The notes under the pieces are model-generated. The model was given only the letters and a program-made list of their open reading frames with translations, was not told the DNA's origin and did not search any database. A stretch of DNA of 64,000 nt from NCBI RefSeq assembly GCF_902497875.1, contig NZ_CABVHY010000031.1:1-64000 (forward strand), read 5' to 3'. Origin of the DNA: Pseudomonas fluorescens (GTDB lineage Bacteria; Pseudomonadota; Gammaproteobacteria; Pseudomonadales; Pseudomonadaceae). The translations under genes were made by a program, and so were the position numbers. This document shows positions 17,290 through 26,873 of this stretch, piece after piece. Numbering within the stretch: the stretch's first letter is position 1; every line of letters starts with the position of its first letter.

Positions 17290-17730
17290 TCAGGCTCTAT
17301 CGCGGTTTTCCAATGGGGTATCGAAGGCCACGAACAACTGGTCGGCGGTGATGCTTCCAAGATCCAGGCGCATGTTGTTTTCCAGCATGGCGAACAGCCG
17401 GGTGAACACTTCGAAGACCTTGCAATGGTCTTCCATGCCGGAGAACGGGTTGTCGATTTTCTCGGCGATCAGCGAGCTTTCCTGCACCGCGTCATAGACC
17501 TCGCGCAGGGTGATTTCATTCGCCGGTCTGGCCAGGGTCAGCCCGCCCTTGGCGCCGCGATAGGACTTGAGAATGTCGGCCTTGACCATCTGCGAAACCA
17601 GGTTGCGCACCCGTGTCGGATGGGTCTTTACCCACTTGGCAATGGTTTCGGTGCGCAGCTTCTGCGGTGCGTTGGCGGCAACGAACGACAGGATGTAAGA
17701 AGCGGTGATCAATCGGGTCGACTGGCTCAT
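17290..17730 (-). CDS. Rrf2-family transcriptional regulator
   Basis: This 146-residue protein has the Rrf2 winged helix at the N-terminus (LRTETIAKWVKTHPTRVRNLVSQM then the wing SYRGAKGGLTLARP). Only one Cys is present (near residue 103), so the three-Cys Fe-S cluster of IscR/NsrR is missing; it is more like the YwnA/redox or ligand-responsive subgroup. It is transcribed away from the ABC importer operon across 176 bases that contain a perfect TTGTTAC-G-GTAACAA palindrome, so it probably represses that operon and itself. The oxidoreductase at the end of the operon hints at a quinone or electrophile signal; this is inference. Confidence 0.85.
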   Translation of the reverse strand: MSQSTRLITASYILSFVAANAPQKLRTETIAKWVKTHPTRVRNLVSQMVKADILKSYRGAKGGLTLARPANEITLREVYDAVQESSLIAEKIDNPFSGMEDHCKVFEVFTRLFAMLENNMRLDLGSITADQLFVAFDTPLENRDRA

Positions 17731-17823
17731 GAGGCGAAAGGCTCCCTGTAAAAACCGGATTATTCCATCGATGAAAAATACCCGTCAGGGCATGGAATTT
17801 ACGTTGTGAAGTCGTTAATGTAT

Positions 17824-17838
17824 TTGTTACGGTAACAA
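17824..17838. promoter_or_regulatory. perfect palindrome, candidate Rrf2 operator
   Basis: TTGTTAC-G-GTAACAA is an exact seven-base inverted repeat with a one-base centre, lying midway between the divergent Rrf2 gene and the ABC importer operon. Dyads of this size are usual for dimeric Rrf2 regulators. Confidence 0.6.
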
Positions 17839-17906
17839 TTAGGAATACTAGCAGCTTCGGTAGGACCTTCGAATCATTTTCTCTGCTACTGATCAGGGGC
17901 AATGCA

Positions 17907-19508
17907 ATGAGCGATAACAAAAACAAGATTACTCAAGCAATTCATGAGTGCAATCTCCCCCGACGGGATTTCCTCAAAGGCAGCGCCGCCGCCGGTCTGG
18001 TGGCCGCTGCGTTTTCCATCGGCCTGCCGTTCGGGGCCTTTGCCCAGGAAGCGACGCCGAAGCCGGGCGGTGTGCTGCGCCTTGGCCTGGCGGGTGGCAG
18101 CACCACCGACTCGCTGGACCCGGGTTCCTGGAGCGATACGTTCACCTTCGTCGGCTTCTCGGCGGTGTACAACACCCTGAGCGAAATTGCCGTGGATGGC
18201 ACAGCGATTCCCGAGCTCGCGCAGAGCTGGGAATCGTCGCCGGATGCGCGGATCTGGACCTTCAAACTGCGCCAGGGCGTGACCTTCCACAACGGCAAGA
18301 GCCTGACCGTCGAAGACGTCGTGGCGTCGATCAATCACCACCTGGGCGAGAAGTCCACCTCGGCGGCCAAGACCGTTCTCGGGGATGTCGCCCAGGTGCG
18401 CGCACAGGGCACCGATGCGGTGGTCTTCGAGCTGCATTCGGGTAACGCCGACTTCTCCTATGTGGTGGCCGATTACCATTTGGTGATCATGCCGAGCAAA
18501 GACGGTGTTGCCGATTGGCGAGCGGGGGTCGGCACCGGCGGTTATCGCCTCAAGGCATTCGATCCGGGCGTGCGCATGGCACTGGAACGCAGCCCCGATT
18601 ACTGGAAACCAGGCCGGGCGCATTTCGCCAGCGCCGAGTTGATTGGCATTGCCGACGGCGCGGCGCGGATCAATGCGCTGGTCACCGGGCAAGTCGATGT
18701 GATCAACAAGGTCGACCTGAAAACCGTGGCGCTGCTCAAGCGCAATCCGAACATGGTGATCGAAGAAACCAAGGGCGCGCAGCACTACACCTTCCCGATG
18801 CTGTGCGACAGCCAGGACTTCAAGAACAACGACATCCGCCTGGCGATGAAATACGCCATTAACCGTGAAACCCTGCTGGCTTCGATACTGCACGGCTATG
18901 GTCTGGTCGGTAACGATCATCCGATCCAGCCCGGCAGCCGCTTCATCAATACTGCTCTGGAGCAGCGCAGCTATGACCCGGACAAGTCGCGTTTCCACCT
19001 GCGCAAGGCCGGCGTCGAGTCGCTCAAGGTGCGCCTGCAAGCGTCCGATGCTGCTTATACCGGCGCGGTGGACGCCTCGGTGTTGTTCAAGGAGCAGGCG
19101 CGCCAGGCGGGGATCGATATCGATGTAGTGCGCGAGCCGGCGGACGGCTTCTTCTCCAACGTTTGGATGAAGCAACCCTTCACCACTTCGTTCTGGTACA
19201 GCAGCCTGACCGCCGACCGTATGTTCAGCATTGGTTACGCCAAAGGCGCTGCCTGGAACGAAACCCATTGGGACAACGGGCGCTTCAACCAGTTGCTGAA
19301 CGCCGCCCGAGGCGAGATGAACGATCCGCTGCGCCGCGAGATGTACAACGAAATGCAGGCGCTGTGCCGCGACGATGGCGGGGCGATTGTGCCGTTGTTC
19401 GCCAGCTCCGTGGCCGCCCGCTCGAAACGCGTCAGTCATGGCGAACTCACCGCACCGTACGGCGAACTGGATGGTCTGCGGGTCATCGAGCGCTGGTGGC
19501 AAGCCTGA
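17907..19508 (+). CDS. Tat-exported ABC substrate-binding protein, peptide/nickel type (DppA-like)
   Basis: The 533-residue protein begins with a long twin-arginine leader (PRRDFLKGSAAAGLVAAAFS, arginines near residues 14-15) cleaved around FGAFAQEA. The mature part is an SBP_bac_5 binding protein (FTFKLRQGVTFHNGKSLTVEDV-like segment, LAMKYAINRETLL). It should capture a peptide, opine or other medium-sized organic solute in the periplasm for the permeases encoded next. Tat export suggests folding before export. The 69-base gap to the first permease gene is small. No specific substrate can be read from sequence. Confidence 0.88.
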   Translation: MSDNKNKITQAIHECNLPRRDFLKGSAAAGLVAAAFSIGLPFGAFAQEATPKPGGVLRLGLAGGSTTDSLDPGSWSDTFTFVGFSAVYNTLSEIAVDGTAIPELAQSWESSPDARIWTFKLRQGVTFHNGKSLTVEDVVASINHHLGEKSTSAAKTVLGDVAQVRAQGTDAVVFELHSGNADFSYVVADYHLVIMPSKDGVADWRAGVGTGGYRLKAFDPGVRMALERSPDYWKPGRAHFASAELIGIADGAARINALVTGQVDVINKVDLKTVALLKRNPNMVIEETKGAQHYTFPMLCDSQDFKNNDIRLAMKYAINRETLLASILHGYGLVGNDHPIQPGSRFINTALEQRSYDPDKSRFHLRKAGVESLKVRLQASDAAYTGAVDASVLFKEQARQAGIDIDVVREPADGFFSNVWMKQPFTTSFWYSSLTADRMFSIGYAKGAAWNETHWDNGRFNQLLNAARGEMNDPLRREMYNEMQALCRDDGGAIVPLFASSVAARSKRVSHGELTAPYGELDGLRVIERWWQA

Positions 19509-19577
19509 GCATCTGATCGTTGATGGCCGACCTGTGCGCAGGTCGGCGATCCCTGTGCAATCCCGGAGGATTCTGCG

Positions 19578-20537
19578 GTGAATAGTATTTTCAAGTTGCT
19601 GTTGCAGCGTCTGGCCCTGGGCCTGTTGTCGCTGTTTGCGGTGTCGGTGATTATTTTTCTGGCGGTCGGCATGCTGCCGGGCGATATCGCCCAGGCCATG
19701 CTCGGGCAGTCGGCGACGGCCGAAACCGTGGCGGCCTTCCGTGCCCAGCTGGGGCTGGACTTGCCGCCACTTACCCGCTTTGTGCAGTGGATCTGGCAAC
19801 TGCTGCAAGGTGACCTCGGGGTCTCGCTGGCCAACCAGCGGCCGATCGCCGAGCTGATCGGCACGCGGTTGGGCAATACGCTCAGTCTGGCGGCATTGGC
19901 GGCACTGGTGTCGGTGCCGTTGGCGCTGGTGCTGGGGATGCTCGCGGCCTTGTACCGCAACAGCTGGTTCGATCGCCTGCTCAACACCTCGGCACTGAGT
20001 GCGGTGTCGTTCCCGGAATTCTTCGTCGCCTACCTGTTGATTCTGCTGTTTGCGGTGAAGCTCAACTGGTTCCCGAGTATCTCCAATCTGGCGCCGGATG
20101 CGTCCTTCGGCACGGTGCTGGAACGTTCGGTGCTGCCGGTGGCGACCCTGAGCTTGGTGGTGATCGCGCAGATGATGCGCATGACCCGCGCGTCCTTGAT
20201 CAACCTGCTGGCCAGCCCCTATATCGAAATGGCCCGGCTCAAGGGCATCAGTCAGTCGCGGATTATCTTCCGGCATGCCTTGCCCAACGCGCTGGCACCG
20301 ATCGTCAACGTGGTGGCATTGAACCTCGCGTACCTGGTGGTCGGCGTGGTGGTGGTCGAGGTGGTGTTCGTCTATCCGGGCCTTGGCCAGTTGCTGGTGG
20401 ATTCGGTGGCCAAACGCGACATTCCGGTGGTCCAGGCCTGCAGCCTGATCTTTGCCGCGACCTACATCCTGCTCAATACCACGGCCGATGTGCTGTCCAT
20501 CGCCAGCAATCCACGCCTGATGCATCCGAAGGGGTAG
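19578..20537 (+). CDS. ABC permease, DppB-like
   Basis: This 319-residue inner-membrane permease has about six membrane segments. It carries the N-terminal LLQRLALGLLSLFAVSVIIF typical of DppB/OppB and the cytoplasmic ATPase-contact EAA loop (MARLKGISQSRIIFRHALPNALAPI). It pairs with the next gene product to form the channel of the peptide/nickel-type importer. It is three bases ahead of the second permease gene. Confidence 0.9.
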   Translation: MNSIFKLLLQRLALGLLSLFAVSVIIFLAVGMLPGDIAQAMLGQSATAETVAAFRAQLGLDLPPLTRFVQWIWQLLQGDLGVSLANQRPIAELIGTRLGNTLSLAALAALVSVPLALVLGMLAALYRNSWFDRLLNTSALSAVSFPEFFVAYLLILLFAVKLNWFPSISNLAPDASFGTVLERSVLPVATLSLVVIAQMMRMTRASLINLLASPYIEMARLKGISQSRIIFRHALPNALAPIVNVVALNLAYLVVGVVVVEVVFVYPGLGQLLVDSVAKRDIPVVQACSLIFAATYILLNTTADVLSIASNPRLMHPKG

Positions 20538-20540
20538 AAC

Positions 20541-21368
20541 ATGAGCCTGCTCAAAGAACTGGTCCGGGCACCGCTGAGTGCGAAGTTCGGGATTCTGGTC
20601 ATCGTTGTTTACATCCTGGTGGCGCTGTTCGCTCCGGTACTGGCGCCCTATGGCGAAACCGAAGTGGTCGGCGAGGGCTTTGCACCCTGGAGCGGGCAGT
20701 TCCTGCTGGGTACCGACAACCTCGGGCGCGACATGTTCAGCCGGCTGGTGTATGGCGCCCGCAACACCCTTGGCATCGCCTTTCTCACCACGGTGCTGGC
20801 GTTTCTGCTCGGTGGTTTTTGCGGTTTGATCGCGGCGATCAAGGGCGGTTGGGTCGATCAAGGTTTGTCGCGAATAGTCGACATCCTGATGGCCATTCCG
20901 CAACTGATCTTCGCCTTGCTGATTCTCAGTGTGGTCGGCACCACGGCCACCTCCCTGGTGTTGGTGATCGCGCTGCTGGATGCCACCCGGGTGTTTCGTC
21001 TGTCACGAGCGGTGGCGATGAACGTGGTGGTTCAGGACTTCGTCGAGGCGGCGCGGCTGCGGGGCGAGGGCTTGTGGTGGCTGGTGACCCGTGAAGTGCT
21101 GCCCAACGCCGCCGCGCCGTTGATTGCCGAATTCGGCCTGCGTTTCTGTTTCGTCTTTCTGTTTATCAGTGCGCTGTCATTCCTCGGCCTGGGCATTCAG
21201 CCACCGACTGCCGACTGGGGCAGCATGGTCCGGGACAACGCGGTGCTGATTACTTTCGGCGACATCAGCCCGCTGCTGCCGGCTCTGGCAGTGGCGTTGA
21301 TTACGGTAAGCGTCAACTTCGTCGTTGACTGGATGCTGCACAAATCCAGCGGCCTCAAGGAGTGCTGA
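20541..21368 (+). CDS. ABC permease, DppC-like
   Basis: This 275-residue inner-membrane protein has about six membrane segments, the DppC-type lead-in LVALFAPVLAPYGET, GTDNLGRDMFSRLVYGARNTL and the EAA loop (EAARLRGEGLWWLVTREVLPNAAAP). It is the second half of the importer channel. The stop at 21366-21368 is directly followed by the ATPase gene, whose ribosome-binding site lies inside this gene's last codons. Confidence 0.9.
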   Translation: MSLLKELVRAPLSAKFGILVIVVYILVALFAPVLAPYGETEVVGEGFAPWSGQFLLGTDNLGRDMFSRLVYGARNTLGIAFLTTVLAFLLGGFCGLIAAIKGGWVDQGLSRIVDILMAIPQLIFALLILSVVGTTATSLVLVIALLDATRVFRLSRAVAMNVVVQDFVEAARLRGEGLWWLVTREVLPNAAAPLIAEFGLRFCFVFLFISALSFLGLGIQPPTADWGSMVRDNAVLITFGDISPLLPALAVALITVSVNFVVDWMLHKSSGLKEC

Positions 21369-21370
21369 AC

Positions 21371-23032
21371 ATGCACAAACCCTCGCATAACAACGACCAG
21401 CCGCTGCTGGAAATCCGCGACCTGCATATCGAAGGTCATTACGAAGACGCCTGGCATCCGCTGATCAAAGGCATCGACCTGACGCTGCAACGCGGCGAGG
21501 TGCTGGGCCTGATCGGCGAGTCGGGTGCTGGCAAGTCGACCCTGGGCCTGGCGGCCATGGGTTATGCCCGTGACGGCTGCAAGATTACTGGCGGCTCGGT
21601 GCGCTTCGACGGTATGGAACTGTTGCAGGCCAAGCCCGAAACCCTGCGCAAACTGCGTGGGCTGCGCATTGCTTATGTGGCGCAAAGTGCCGCGGCATCG
21701 TTCAACCCGGCGCATCGGCTGATCGATCAACACGTGGAAACGGCGGTCAACAATGGTGGCATCAGCCGCGCTCAGGCCGAAGCCGAAGCGGTGGAGCTGT
21801 ACCGCGTACTGCGGCTGCCGAATCCCGAGCAGATTGGCCAACGTTATCCGCATCAGGTGTCGGGTGGGCAACTGCAACGGGTGATGACCGCCATGGCCAT
21901 GGCCTGCCATCCGGACCTGATCATCTTCGACGAACCGACCACTGCCCTCGACGTCACCACCCAAATCGAAGTGCTGGCGGCGATTCGCGACGCGGTGGCG
22001 CAATTTGGCAGTGCGGCGATCTATATCAGCCATGACCTGGCAGTCGTCGCGCAAATGGCCGACCGCATCATGGTGCTGCGCCACGGCAAGCTGGTGGAGG
22101 AAGCCGAGACCCGCAAAATGCTCCGCGACCCGCAGGAGGACTACACCAAGTCACTGTGGGCAGTGCGCAGTTTTCGCACCGAACCCAAGCCGTGCCCGCA
22201 ACAGGAAGTACCATTGCTGGAGTTGCGCCAGGCCTGCGCCAGCTACGGTCATCAGCCGGTGCTGCACGATGTTTCGCTGAGCCTGTATCGCGGCCAGACA
22301 CTGGCAGTGATCGGTGAGTCCGGCAGTGGCAAGAGTTCGACGGCGCGGTTGATTACCGGCCTGCTGCCACCGACTTCCGGTCAGGTGCTGTATGGCGGCG
22401 AACCCCTGCCGGCGGACTTCCGTCAGCGCAGCAAGGAGCAGTTGCGACGGGTCCAGATGATCTACCAGATCCCGGACACCGCCTTGAATCCTCGTCAGCG
22501 GATCGTCGACATCATCGGTCGACCGCTGACGTTTTACCTCGGTCTGAAGGGCAAGGCCCTGCGCACGCGGGTCGCCGAGTTGCTGGAAATGATCGAGCTG
22601 GATCCGGCGACGTTCATGGAGCGTCAGCCCCGTGAGTTGTCCGGTGGGCAGAAGCAACGCATCTGCATTGCCCGGGCGCTGGCGGCCGATCCGCAGTTGA
22701 TCATTTGCGACGAAGTGACCTCGGCACTCGATCAACTGGTGGCCGAGGGCGTTCTGAAGTTACTCAATCGTATTCAGCAGCAGCTCGGTGTCGCTTACCT
22801 GTTCATTACTCACGATGTCGCCACCGTGCGAGCGATCGCCGATGAAGTGGTGGTGATGCAGCGCGGAAGGGTGGTCGACCACGGCTCCCGCAGCGCGATC
22901 TTCACCCCGCCGCATCAGGACTACACCGGCCTGCTGTTTTCATCCGAACCGGAAATGGACCCGGACTGGCTGGATCACCTGCTCGCCCAGCGCGCTGGCC
23001 AACCAACGCCTTCCAAGCTTGAAATCGTCTAA
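21371..23032 (+). CDS. fused double ABC ATPase (DppD-DppF-like)
   Basis: The 553-residue protein contains two complete nucleotide-binding domains. The first (about 10-255) has Walker A GESGAGKST, signature VSGGQLQRV and Walker B LIIFDEPTTALD. The second (about 285-530) has GESGSGKSS, LSGGQKQRI and LIICDEVTSALD. In the second Walker B the usual Glu is kept but the following Pro is Val. A single chain thus powers the importer in place of separate DppD and DppF. The ATG at 21371 follows AAGGAG; a GTG three codons upstream is the alternative. Confidence 0.9.
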   Translation: MHKPSHNNDQPLLEIRDLHIEGHYEDAWHPLIKGIDLTLQRGEVLGLIGESGAGKSTLGLAAMGYARDGCKITGGSVRFDGMELLQAKPETLRKLRGLRIAYVAQSAAASFNPAHRLIDQHVETAVNNGGISRAQAEAEAVELYRVLRLPNPEQIGQRYPHQVSGGQLQRVMTAMAMACHPDLIIFDEPTTALDVTTQIEVLAAIRDAVAQFGSAAIYISHDLAVVAQMADRIMVLRHGKLVEEAETRKMLRDPQEDYTKSLWAVRSFRTEPKPCPQQEVPLLELRQACASYGHQPVLHDVSLSLYRGQTLAVIGESGSGKSSTARLITGLLPPTSGQVLYGGEPLPADFRQRSKEQLRRVQMIYQIPDTALNPRQRIVDIIGRPLTFYLGLKGKALRTRVAELLEMIELDPATFMERQPRELSGGQKQRICIARALAADPQLIICDEVTSALDQLVAEGVLKLLNRIQQQLGVAYLFITHDVATVRAIADEVVVMQRGRVVDHGSRSAIFTPPHQDYTGLLFSSEPEMDPDWLDHLLAQRAGQPTPSKLEIV

Positions 23033-23041
23033 GGAATTGCC

Positions 23042-23752
23042 ATGAAAGTACTGATCGTCCACGCCCATCCCGAGCCAAACTCTTTCACCGCCGCCCTGCG
23101 CGATCAAGCGGTAGCAACCTTGAAGGCCCAGGGGCATGAAGTGCAGGTCAGTGACCTGTATGCGATGAACTGGAACCCGGTGGCCAGCGCCGAGGACTTC
23201 TCCTCACGGGAGAATCCGGACTATCTGGTCTATGCCCTGGAGCAGCGGCTGGGTGTTAAAAGCCAGTCGCTGGCGGCGGATATCCAGCAAGAACTGGACA
23301 AGCTGCTGTGGGCCGACCTGCTGATCCTGAACTTCCCGATTTTCTGGTTCTCGGCGCCGGCGATACTCAAGGGCTGGATCGACCGGGTACTGGTATCGGG
23401 AGTCTGCTACGGCGGCAAGCGCTTCTATGATCAGGGCGGGCTCAGCGGCAAGAAGGCGCTGGTGACGGTGACCCTGGGCGGCCGCGAACACATGTTCGGC
23501 GACGGGGCGATTCATGGCCCGCTGGAGGACATGCTGCGACCGATCCTGCGCGGCACGCTGGCCTACGTCGGCTTCGAGGTGTTGGAGCCATTCGTGGCCT
23601 GGCATGTGCCCTATATCAGCGACGAGGCGCGCAAGGACTTCCTGCAGAGCTATCGGCAGCGCCTGGAAAACGTCGCCGATGATCAGCCCATCGAGTTCCC
23701 GCGCCTGTCGCAGTTCGATGAGGCGCTGTATCCATTGGCCAGGAACGCTTGA
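23042..23752 (+). CDS. NAD(P)H oxidoreductase, flavodoxin-like fold (MdaB/NQO1/KefF type)
   Basis: This 236-residue cytosolic flavoprotein starts with KVLIVHAHPEPNSFTAAL, the phosphate-binding opening of the quinone-reductase family, and has the FMN/FAD segment LNFPIFWFSAPAILKGWIDRV and GGKRFYDQGGLSGKKAL. It should reduce quinones or nitro/azo compounds with NAD(P)H. It follows the ABC importer by nine bases, so the imported solute may be reducible or toxic after uptake. The link to the Rrf2 regulator is inference. Confidence 0.87.
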   Translation: MKVLIVHAHPEPNSFTAALRDQAVATLKAQGHEVQVSDLYAMNWNPVASAEDFSSRENPDYLVYALEQRLGVKSQSLAADIQQELDKLLWADLLILNFPIFWFSAPAILKGWIDRVLVSGVCYGGKRFYDQGGLSGKKALVTVTLGGREHMFGDGAIHGPLEDMLRPILRGTLAYVGFEVLEPFVAWHVPYISDEARKDFLQSYRQRLENVADDQPIEFPRLSQFDEALYPLARNA

Positions 23753-23848
23753 GCGGTATCTGGAAGAAGAAAATGCTGCGAGCTCCGGGTTTGCAGCAAA
23801 CTTTCGGGTGGTAAGCTGGCCTGCGCACCAGGAACAGCGAGTAGTCCA

Positions 23849-24322
23849 TTGAGCACGAAAATAATCACGAAGGAGGGCCATGAGGCCCTGAAAAAGGAGC
23901 TGGATTACCTTTGGCGAGAGAAACGTCCCGACACCACCCGCAAGGTCACTTGGGCGGCTTCCCTGGGCGATCGAAGCGAGAACGCCGACTATCAGTACAA
24001 CAAGAAGCTGCTGAGGGAGATCGACCGCCGGGTCCGTTACATCCGCAAGCGCCTGGAAGACATGCGCGTGGTGGAGTACTCACCCGAGCAGGAGGGGCGG
24101 GTGTTCTTCGGTGCCTGGGTCGAGATTGAAAACGAAGCCGGTGAAACCAAACGCTTTCGCATCGTCGGCTACGACGAGATTTATGAGCGCATGGATTACA
24201 TCTCCATCGATTCGCCCATGGCGCGTGCGTTGCTGAAAAAAGAGGTCGGAGACGACTTCGTTGTGCCGACTCCCCATGGCGACATGGAGTGGTGGGTGAA
24301 CAAGATCGAATACATCAAATAG
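23849..24322 (+). CDS. greB: transcript cleavage factor GreB
   Basis: The 157-residue protein has the GreA/GreB coiled-coil N-terminal domain with the tip acidic pair in TWAASLGDRSENADYQYNKK and a C-terminal FKBP-like domain (VFFGAWVEIENEAGETKRF, SIDSPMARALLKKEVGD). It rescues backtracked RNA polymerase by stimulating RNA cleavage. The TTG at 23849 is chosen because it gives the family's usual N-terminus (MSTKIITKEGHEALKKEL) and no ATG or GTG fits; a TTG start is unusual in this window. Confidence 0.95.
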   Translation: MSTKIITKEGHEALKKELDYLWREKRPDTTRKVTWAASLGDRSENADYQYNKKLLREIDRRVRYIRKRLEDMRVVEYSPEQEGRVFFGAWVEIENEAGETKRFRIVGYDEIYERMDYISIDSPMARALLKKEVGDDFVVPTPHGDMEWWVNKIEYIK

Positions 24323-24330
24323 ATTGTCGC

Positions 24331-24360
24331 TCGGGCCGGCGCTCATGGCGCCCGGCCCGA
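24331..24360. terminator. strong GC hairpin between convergent genes
   Basis: TCGGGCCGGCGC-TCAT-GGCGCCCGGCCCGA folds into a stem of at least 12 pairs with one slip. It lies between the stops of greB and the minus-strand ABC permease. There is no T-tract on either strand, so it may protect 3' ends rather than terminate by itself. Confidence 0.5.
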
Positions 24361-24365
24361 ACCCG

Positions 24366-26873
24366 TCAACCCTCGCGCAGCACGGTCAGCGGGCTGGCGT
24401 TCAAGGCCCGTCGCGTGCCGAATACCCCGGCACCGCCCACCAGCACCGCGCCGATCACCGGCAACAGCAGCAACCACGGATGCGGGTGCCAGGGCAGATC
24501 GAACGCAAAGCGGTAAAGCACCAGGCTCACCAGCTCCGAACCGAGGGCTGCCAGCAGGCCGCTGACCGCACCCAGCAGACCGAACTCGATACGCCGCGCC
24601 TTGACCAGCAGTTGCCGCTCCGCGCCCAGGGCCCGCAGCAGGGCGCCTTGACGAATGCGTTCATCCAGGGTCGCCTGCAAGCCGGAAAACAGCACTGCCA
24701 TGCCCGCCGCGAGCACGAACAGCAACACATACTCCACCGCCAGGGTGACCTGGTCGAGAATGCTGCGCAGCTGTGCGAGCAAGGCTTCGACCTGAAGAAT
24801 GGTCACTGCCGGGAACGCCCGCGACAGGTCGATGATTTGCTGGTCGTGTCCGGCGGCCAGATAGAAGCTGGTCAGGTAGGTGGCAGGCAGATCCTTCAAG
24901 GTCCCCGGCTGGAAGATCATGAAGAAGTTGGGCTGGAAGTTGTCCCAGTTGACCGTGCGCAGACTGCTGACCACGGCTTCGCGATTAACCCCGCCGACGG
25001 TGAAGATCATGTGATCGCCCAGTTTCAGCTTGAGGCTTTCGGCCACTTGGGCTTCGACCGAAACCCCCGGTACCTCGCCCGAAGGCTGTTGCGACCACCA
25101 GGCGCCTTCGGTGATGGCGTTGCCCGTCGGCAGCTCGGCCGCCCAGGTCAGACTCAGATCGCGCTGAATGGCGCGGTCGCCACTGGATTCCTTGCTGACG
25201 ATTTGTTGCACCGGTTCGCCATTGATGCTGATCAGCCGCCCCGGTACCACGGGATAAAGCGGCGCCGAATTGGCGGACAGCTCTATCAATCGGGTGGTGA
25301 AGGCTTCTTTATCGGCCGGCAGGATATTCAGCGCGAAATAGTTGGGGGCGTTTTTCGGCAACTGATTCTGCCAGGTGTCCAGCAGCTCGCCGCGTAGCAG
25401 GGCGATCAAGCCCATCGACAGTAGAATCAGACCGAATGCCAGCGATTGTCCGGCTGCCGCCAGCGGATGGCGCAGCAACTGGCCCAGCCCCAGGCGCCAC
25501 GGTAGCGGCGCGCCCGCCAGCAACCGGCGCAGGCTTTGCAGTAACAGTAGCAACAGGCCGCCGAGCAGCAGCGCGGCAACCACCCCGCCGCCGAGCAGGG
25601 CGAAGGTCAGCAGCAGGTCCAGGCTCAGCCGCCACATGATCAGTGCCAGCGCCGCCAATGCCGCGCCATAGACCATCCAGGTGCTCGACGGGATAGGCAG
25701 CAAGTCCCGGCGCAATACCCGTAGCGGAGGAACACGCCCCAGGGCCGCCAATGGCGGCAGGGCAAACCCGGCCAGGGCCACCAGTCCGGTGCCGATCCCG
25801 GCGAATGCCGGCAGCAGCCCACCCGGCGGGACATCGTTCGGCAGCAGGTCATGTAACAGGTAGAACAAGCCGTGCTGTGCCAGCCAGCCGAGCAGGGCAC
25901 CGCAGAGGCTGGCCAGCAGCCCGAGCACGGTCAGCTGCACACTGAACAACAGCAGGGTTTCCCGGCGCGACAATCCCAGGCAGCGCAACAGCGCGCTGGC
26001 ATCGAAGCGTCGGGTGGCGAAGCGTGTGGCGGAAAGCGCGACTGCCACGCCGGCAAGCAACACCGCTACCAGGCTGGCCATGTTCAAGTAACGTTCGGCC
26101 TTGCCCAAGGCTCCGCCGATCTGCCGATTGCCGTCGCGGGCGTCCTGCAATCGCTGGTTGGCGGCCAGGCCGGGTTCGATCGATTTGCGATAGCTTTCCA
26201 GCTCGGGTGCCGCTCCGCGCCAGAGTTCACGGTAGCTGACCCGACTTCCGGGTTGCACCACGCCGGTGGCTTCGAGGTCTGCCAGATTGATCAGCACCCT
26301 CGGCGTCAGGCTGTAGAAATTGCCGGCGCGATCCGGTTCGTAGGTGAGCACCCGGGTCAGGCGCAGGGTTTTCACGCCTACATCGATGCTGTCACCGATT
26401 TTCAGATTCAGCGCCGGCAACAGCCGGGCCTCGGCCCAGGCTTCACCGGGTTTCGGGCCGCCGCCGACTATTTCCGGGGCGTAGGGGGCATCGGCACTTT
26501 TGAGCTCGCCGCGTAACGGGTAGGCGTCGTCGGCGGCTTTGACACTGGAAAGCTGGATGCCGTTATCCGTGGCGATGACGCTGGAGAACTCGACCACCTT
26601 GGCATGTTCCAGGCCCAGCTCGATGCCGCGTTGAATCTGTTCCGGCCGCGCTGGCGAGCTGCCTTCGAGCAGCAGGTCGGCGCCGAGAAACTCGGTCGCG
26701 CGCAACAGCATGGCACCGTTCAGGCGAGCGCCGAAATAGCCGATGGCGGTACTCGCCGCCACCGCGACCAGCAAGGCGAAGAACAGCACCCGCAGTTCGC
26801 CGGCGCGGGCATCGCGCAGTAATTGGCGGATGGCGAGGCTGAACAGGCGCAACAGCGGCAAACGTGCCATCAA
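24366..26873 (-). CDS. ABC permease, YbbP-like (FtsX/MacB domain)
   Basis: This 835-residue inner-membrane protein carries two FtsX-type membrane domains, a large periplasmic region after the first helix (residues about 30-235) and a second one (about 450-690), with membrane clusters near 240-420 and 700-830. It resembles E. coli YbbP, which pairs with YbbA and is transcribed divergently from tesA, as here. It overlaps its ATPase gene by four bases. Such pairs work in lipoprotein or envelope-stress functions more than in solute uptake; the substrate is unknown. Confidence 0.88.
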   Translation of the reverse strand: MMARLPLLRLFSLAIRQLLRDARAGELRVLFFALLVAVAASTAIGYFGARLNGAMLLRATEFLGADLLLEGSSPARPEQIQRGIELGLEHAKVVEFSSVIATDNGIQLSSVKAADDAYPLRGELKSADAPYAPEIVGGGPKPGEAWAEARLLPALNLKIGDSIDVGVKTLRLTRVLTYEPDRAGNFYSLTPRVLINLADLEATGVVQPGSRVSYRELWRGAAPELESYRKSIEPGLAANQRLQDARDGNRQIGGALGKAERYLNMASLVAVLLAGVAVALSATRFATRRFDASALLRCLGLSRRETLLLFSVQLTVLGLLASLCGALLGWLAQHGLFYLLHDLLPNDVPPGGLLPAFAGIGTGLVALAGFALPPLAALGRVPPLRVLRRDLLPIPSSTWMVYGAALAALALIMWRLSLDLLLTFALLGGGVVAALLLGGLLLLLLQSLRRLLAGAPLPWRLGLGQLLRHPLAAAGQSLAFGLILLSMGLIALLRGELLDTWQNQLPKNAPNYFALNILPADKEAFTTRLIELSANSAPLYPVVPGRLISINGEPVQQIVSKESSGDRAIQRDLSLTWAAELPTGNAITEGAWWSQQPSGEVPGVSVEAQVAESLKLKLGDHMIFTVGGVNREAVVSSLRTVNWDNFQPNFFMIFQPGTLKDLPATYLTSFYLAAGHDQQIIDLSRAFPAVTILQVEALLAQLRSILDQVTLAVEYVLLFVLAAGMAVLFSGLQATLDERIRQGALLRALGAERQLLVKARRIEFGLLGAVSGLLAALGSELVSLVLYRFAFDLPWHPHPWLLLLPVIGAVLVGGAGVFGTRRALNASPLTVLREG

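Noticed and set aside
16844..17360. Several 60-140 codon ORFs on both strands
   Set aside because: They fall in the palindromic dispersed repeat and overlap one another; no one frame shows protein-like conservation features.
17886..20903. Minus-strand open frame of about 1000 codons
   Set aside because: It is antisense to the well-supported ABC importer genes and is rich in His, Gln, Arg and Gly, as expected for a shadow of GC-rich coding.
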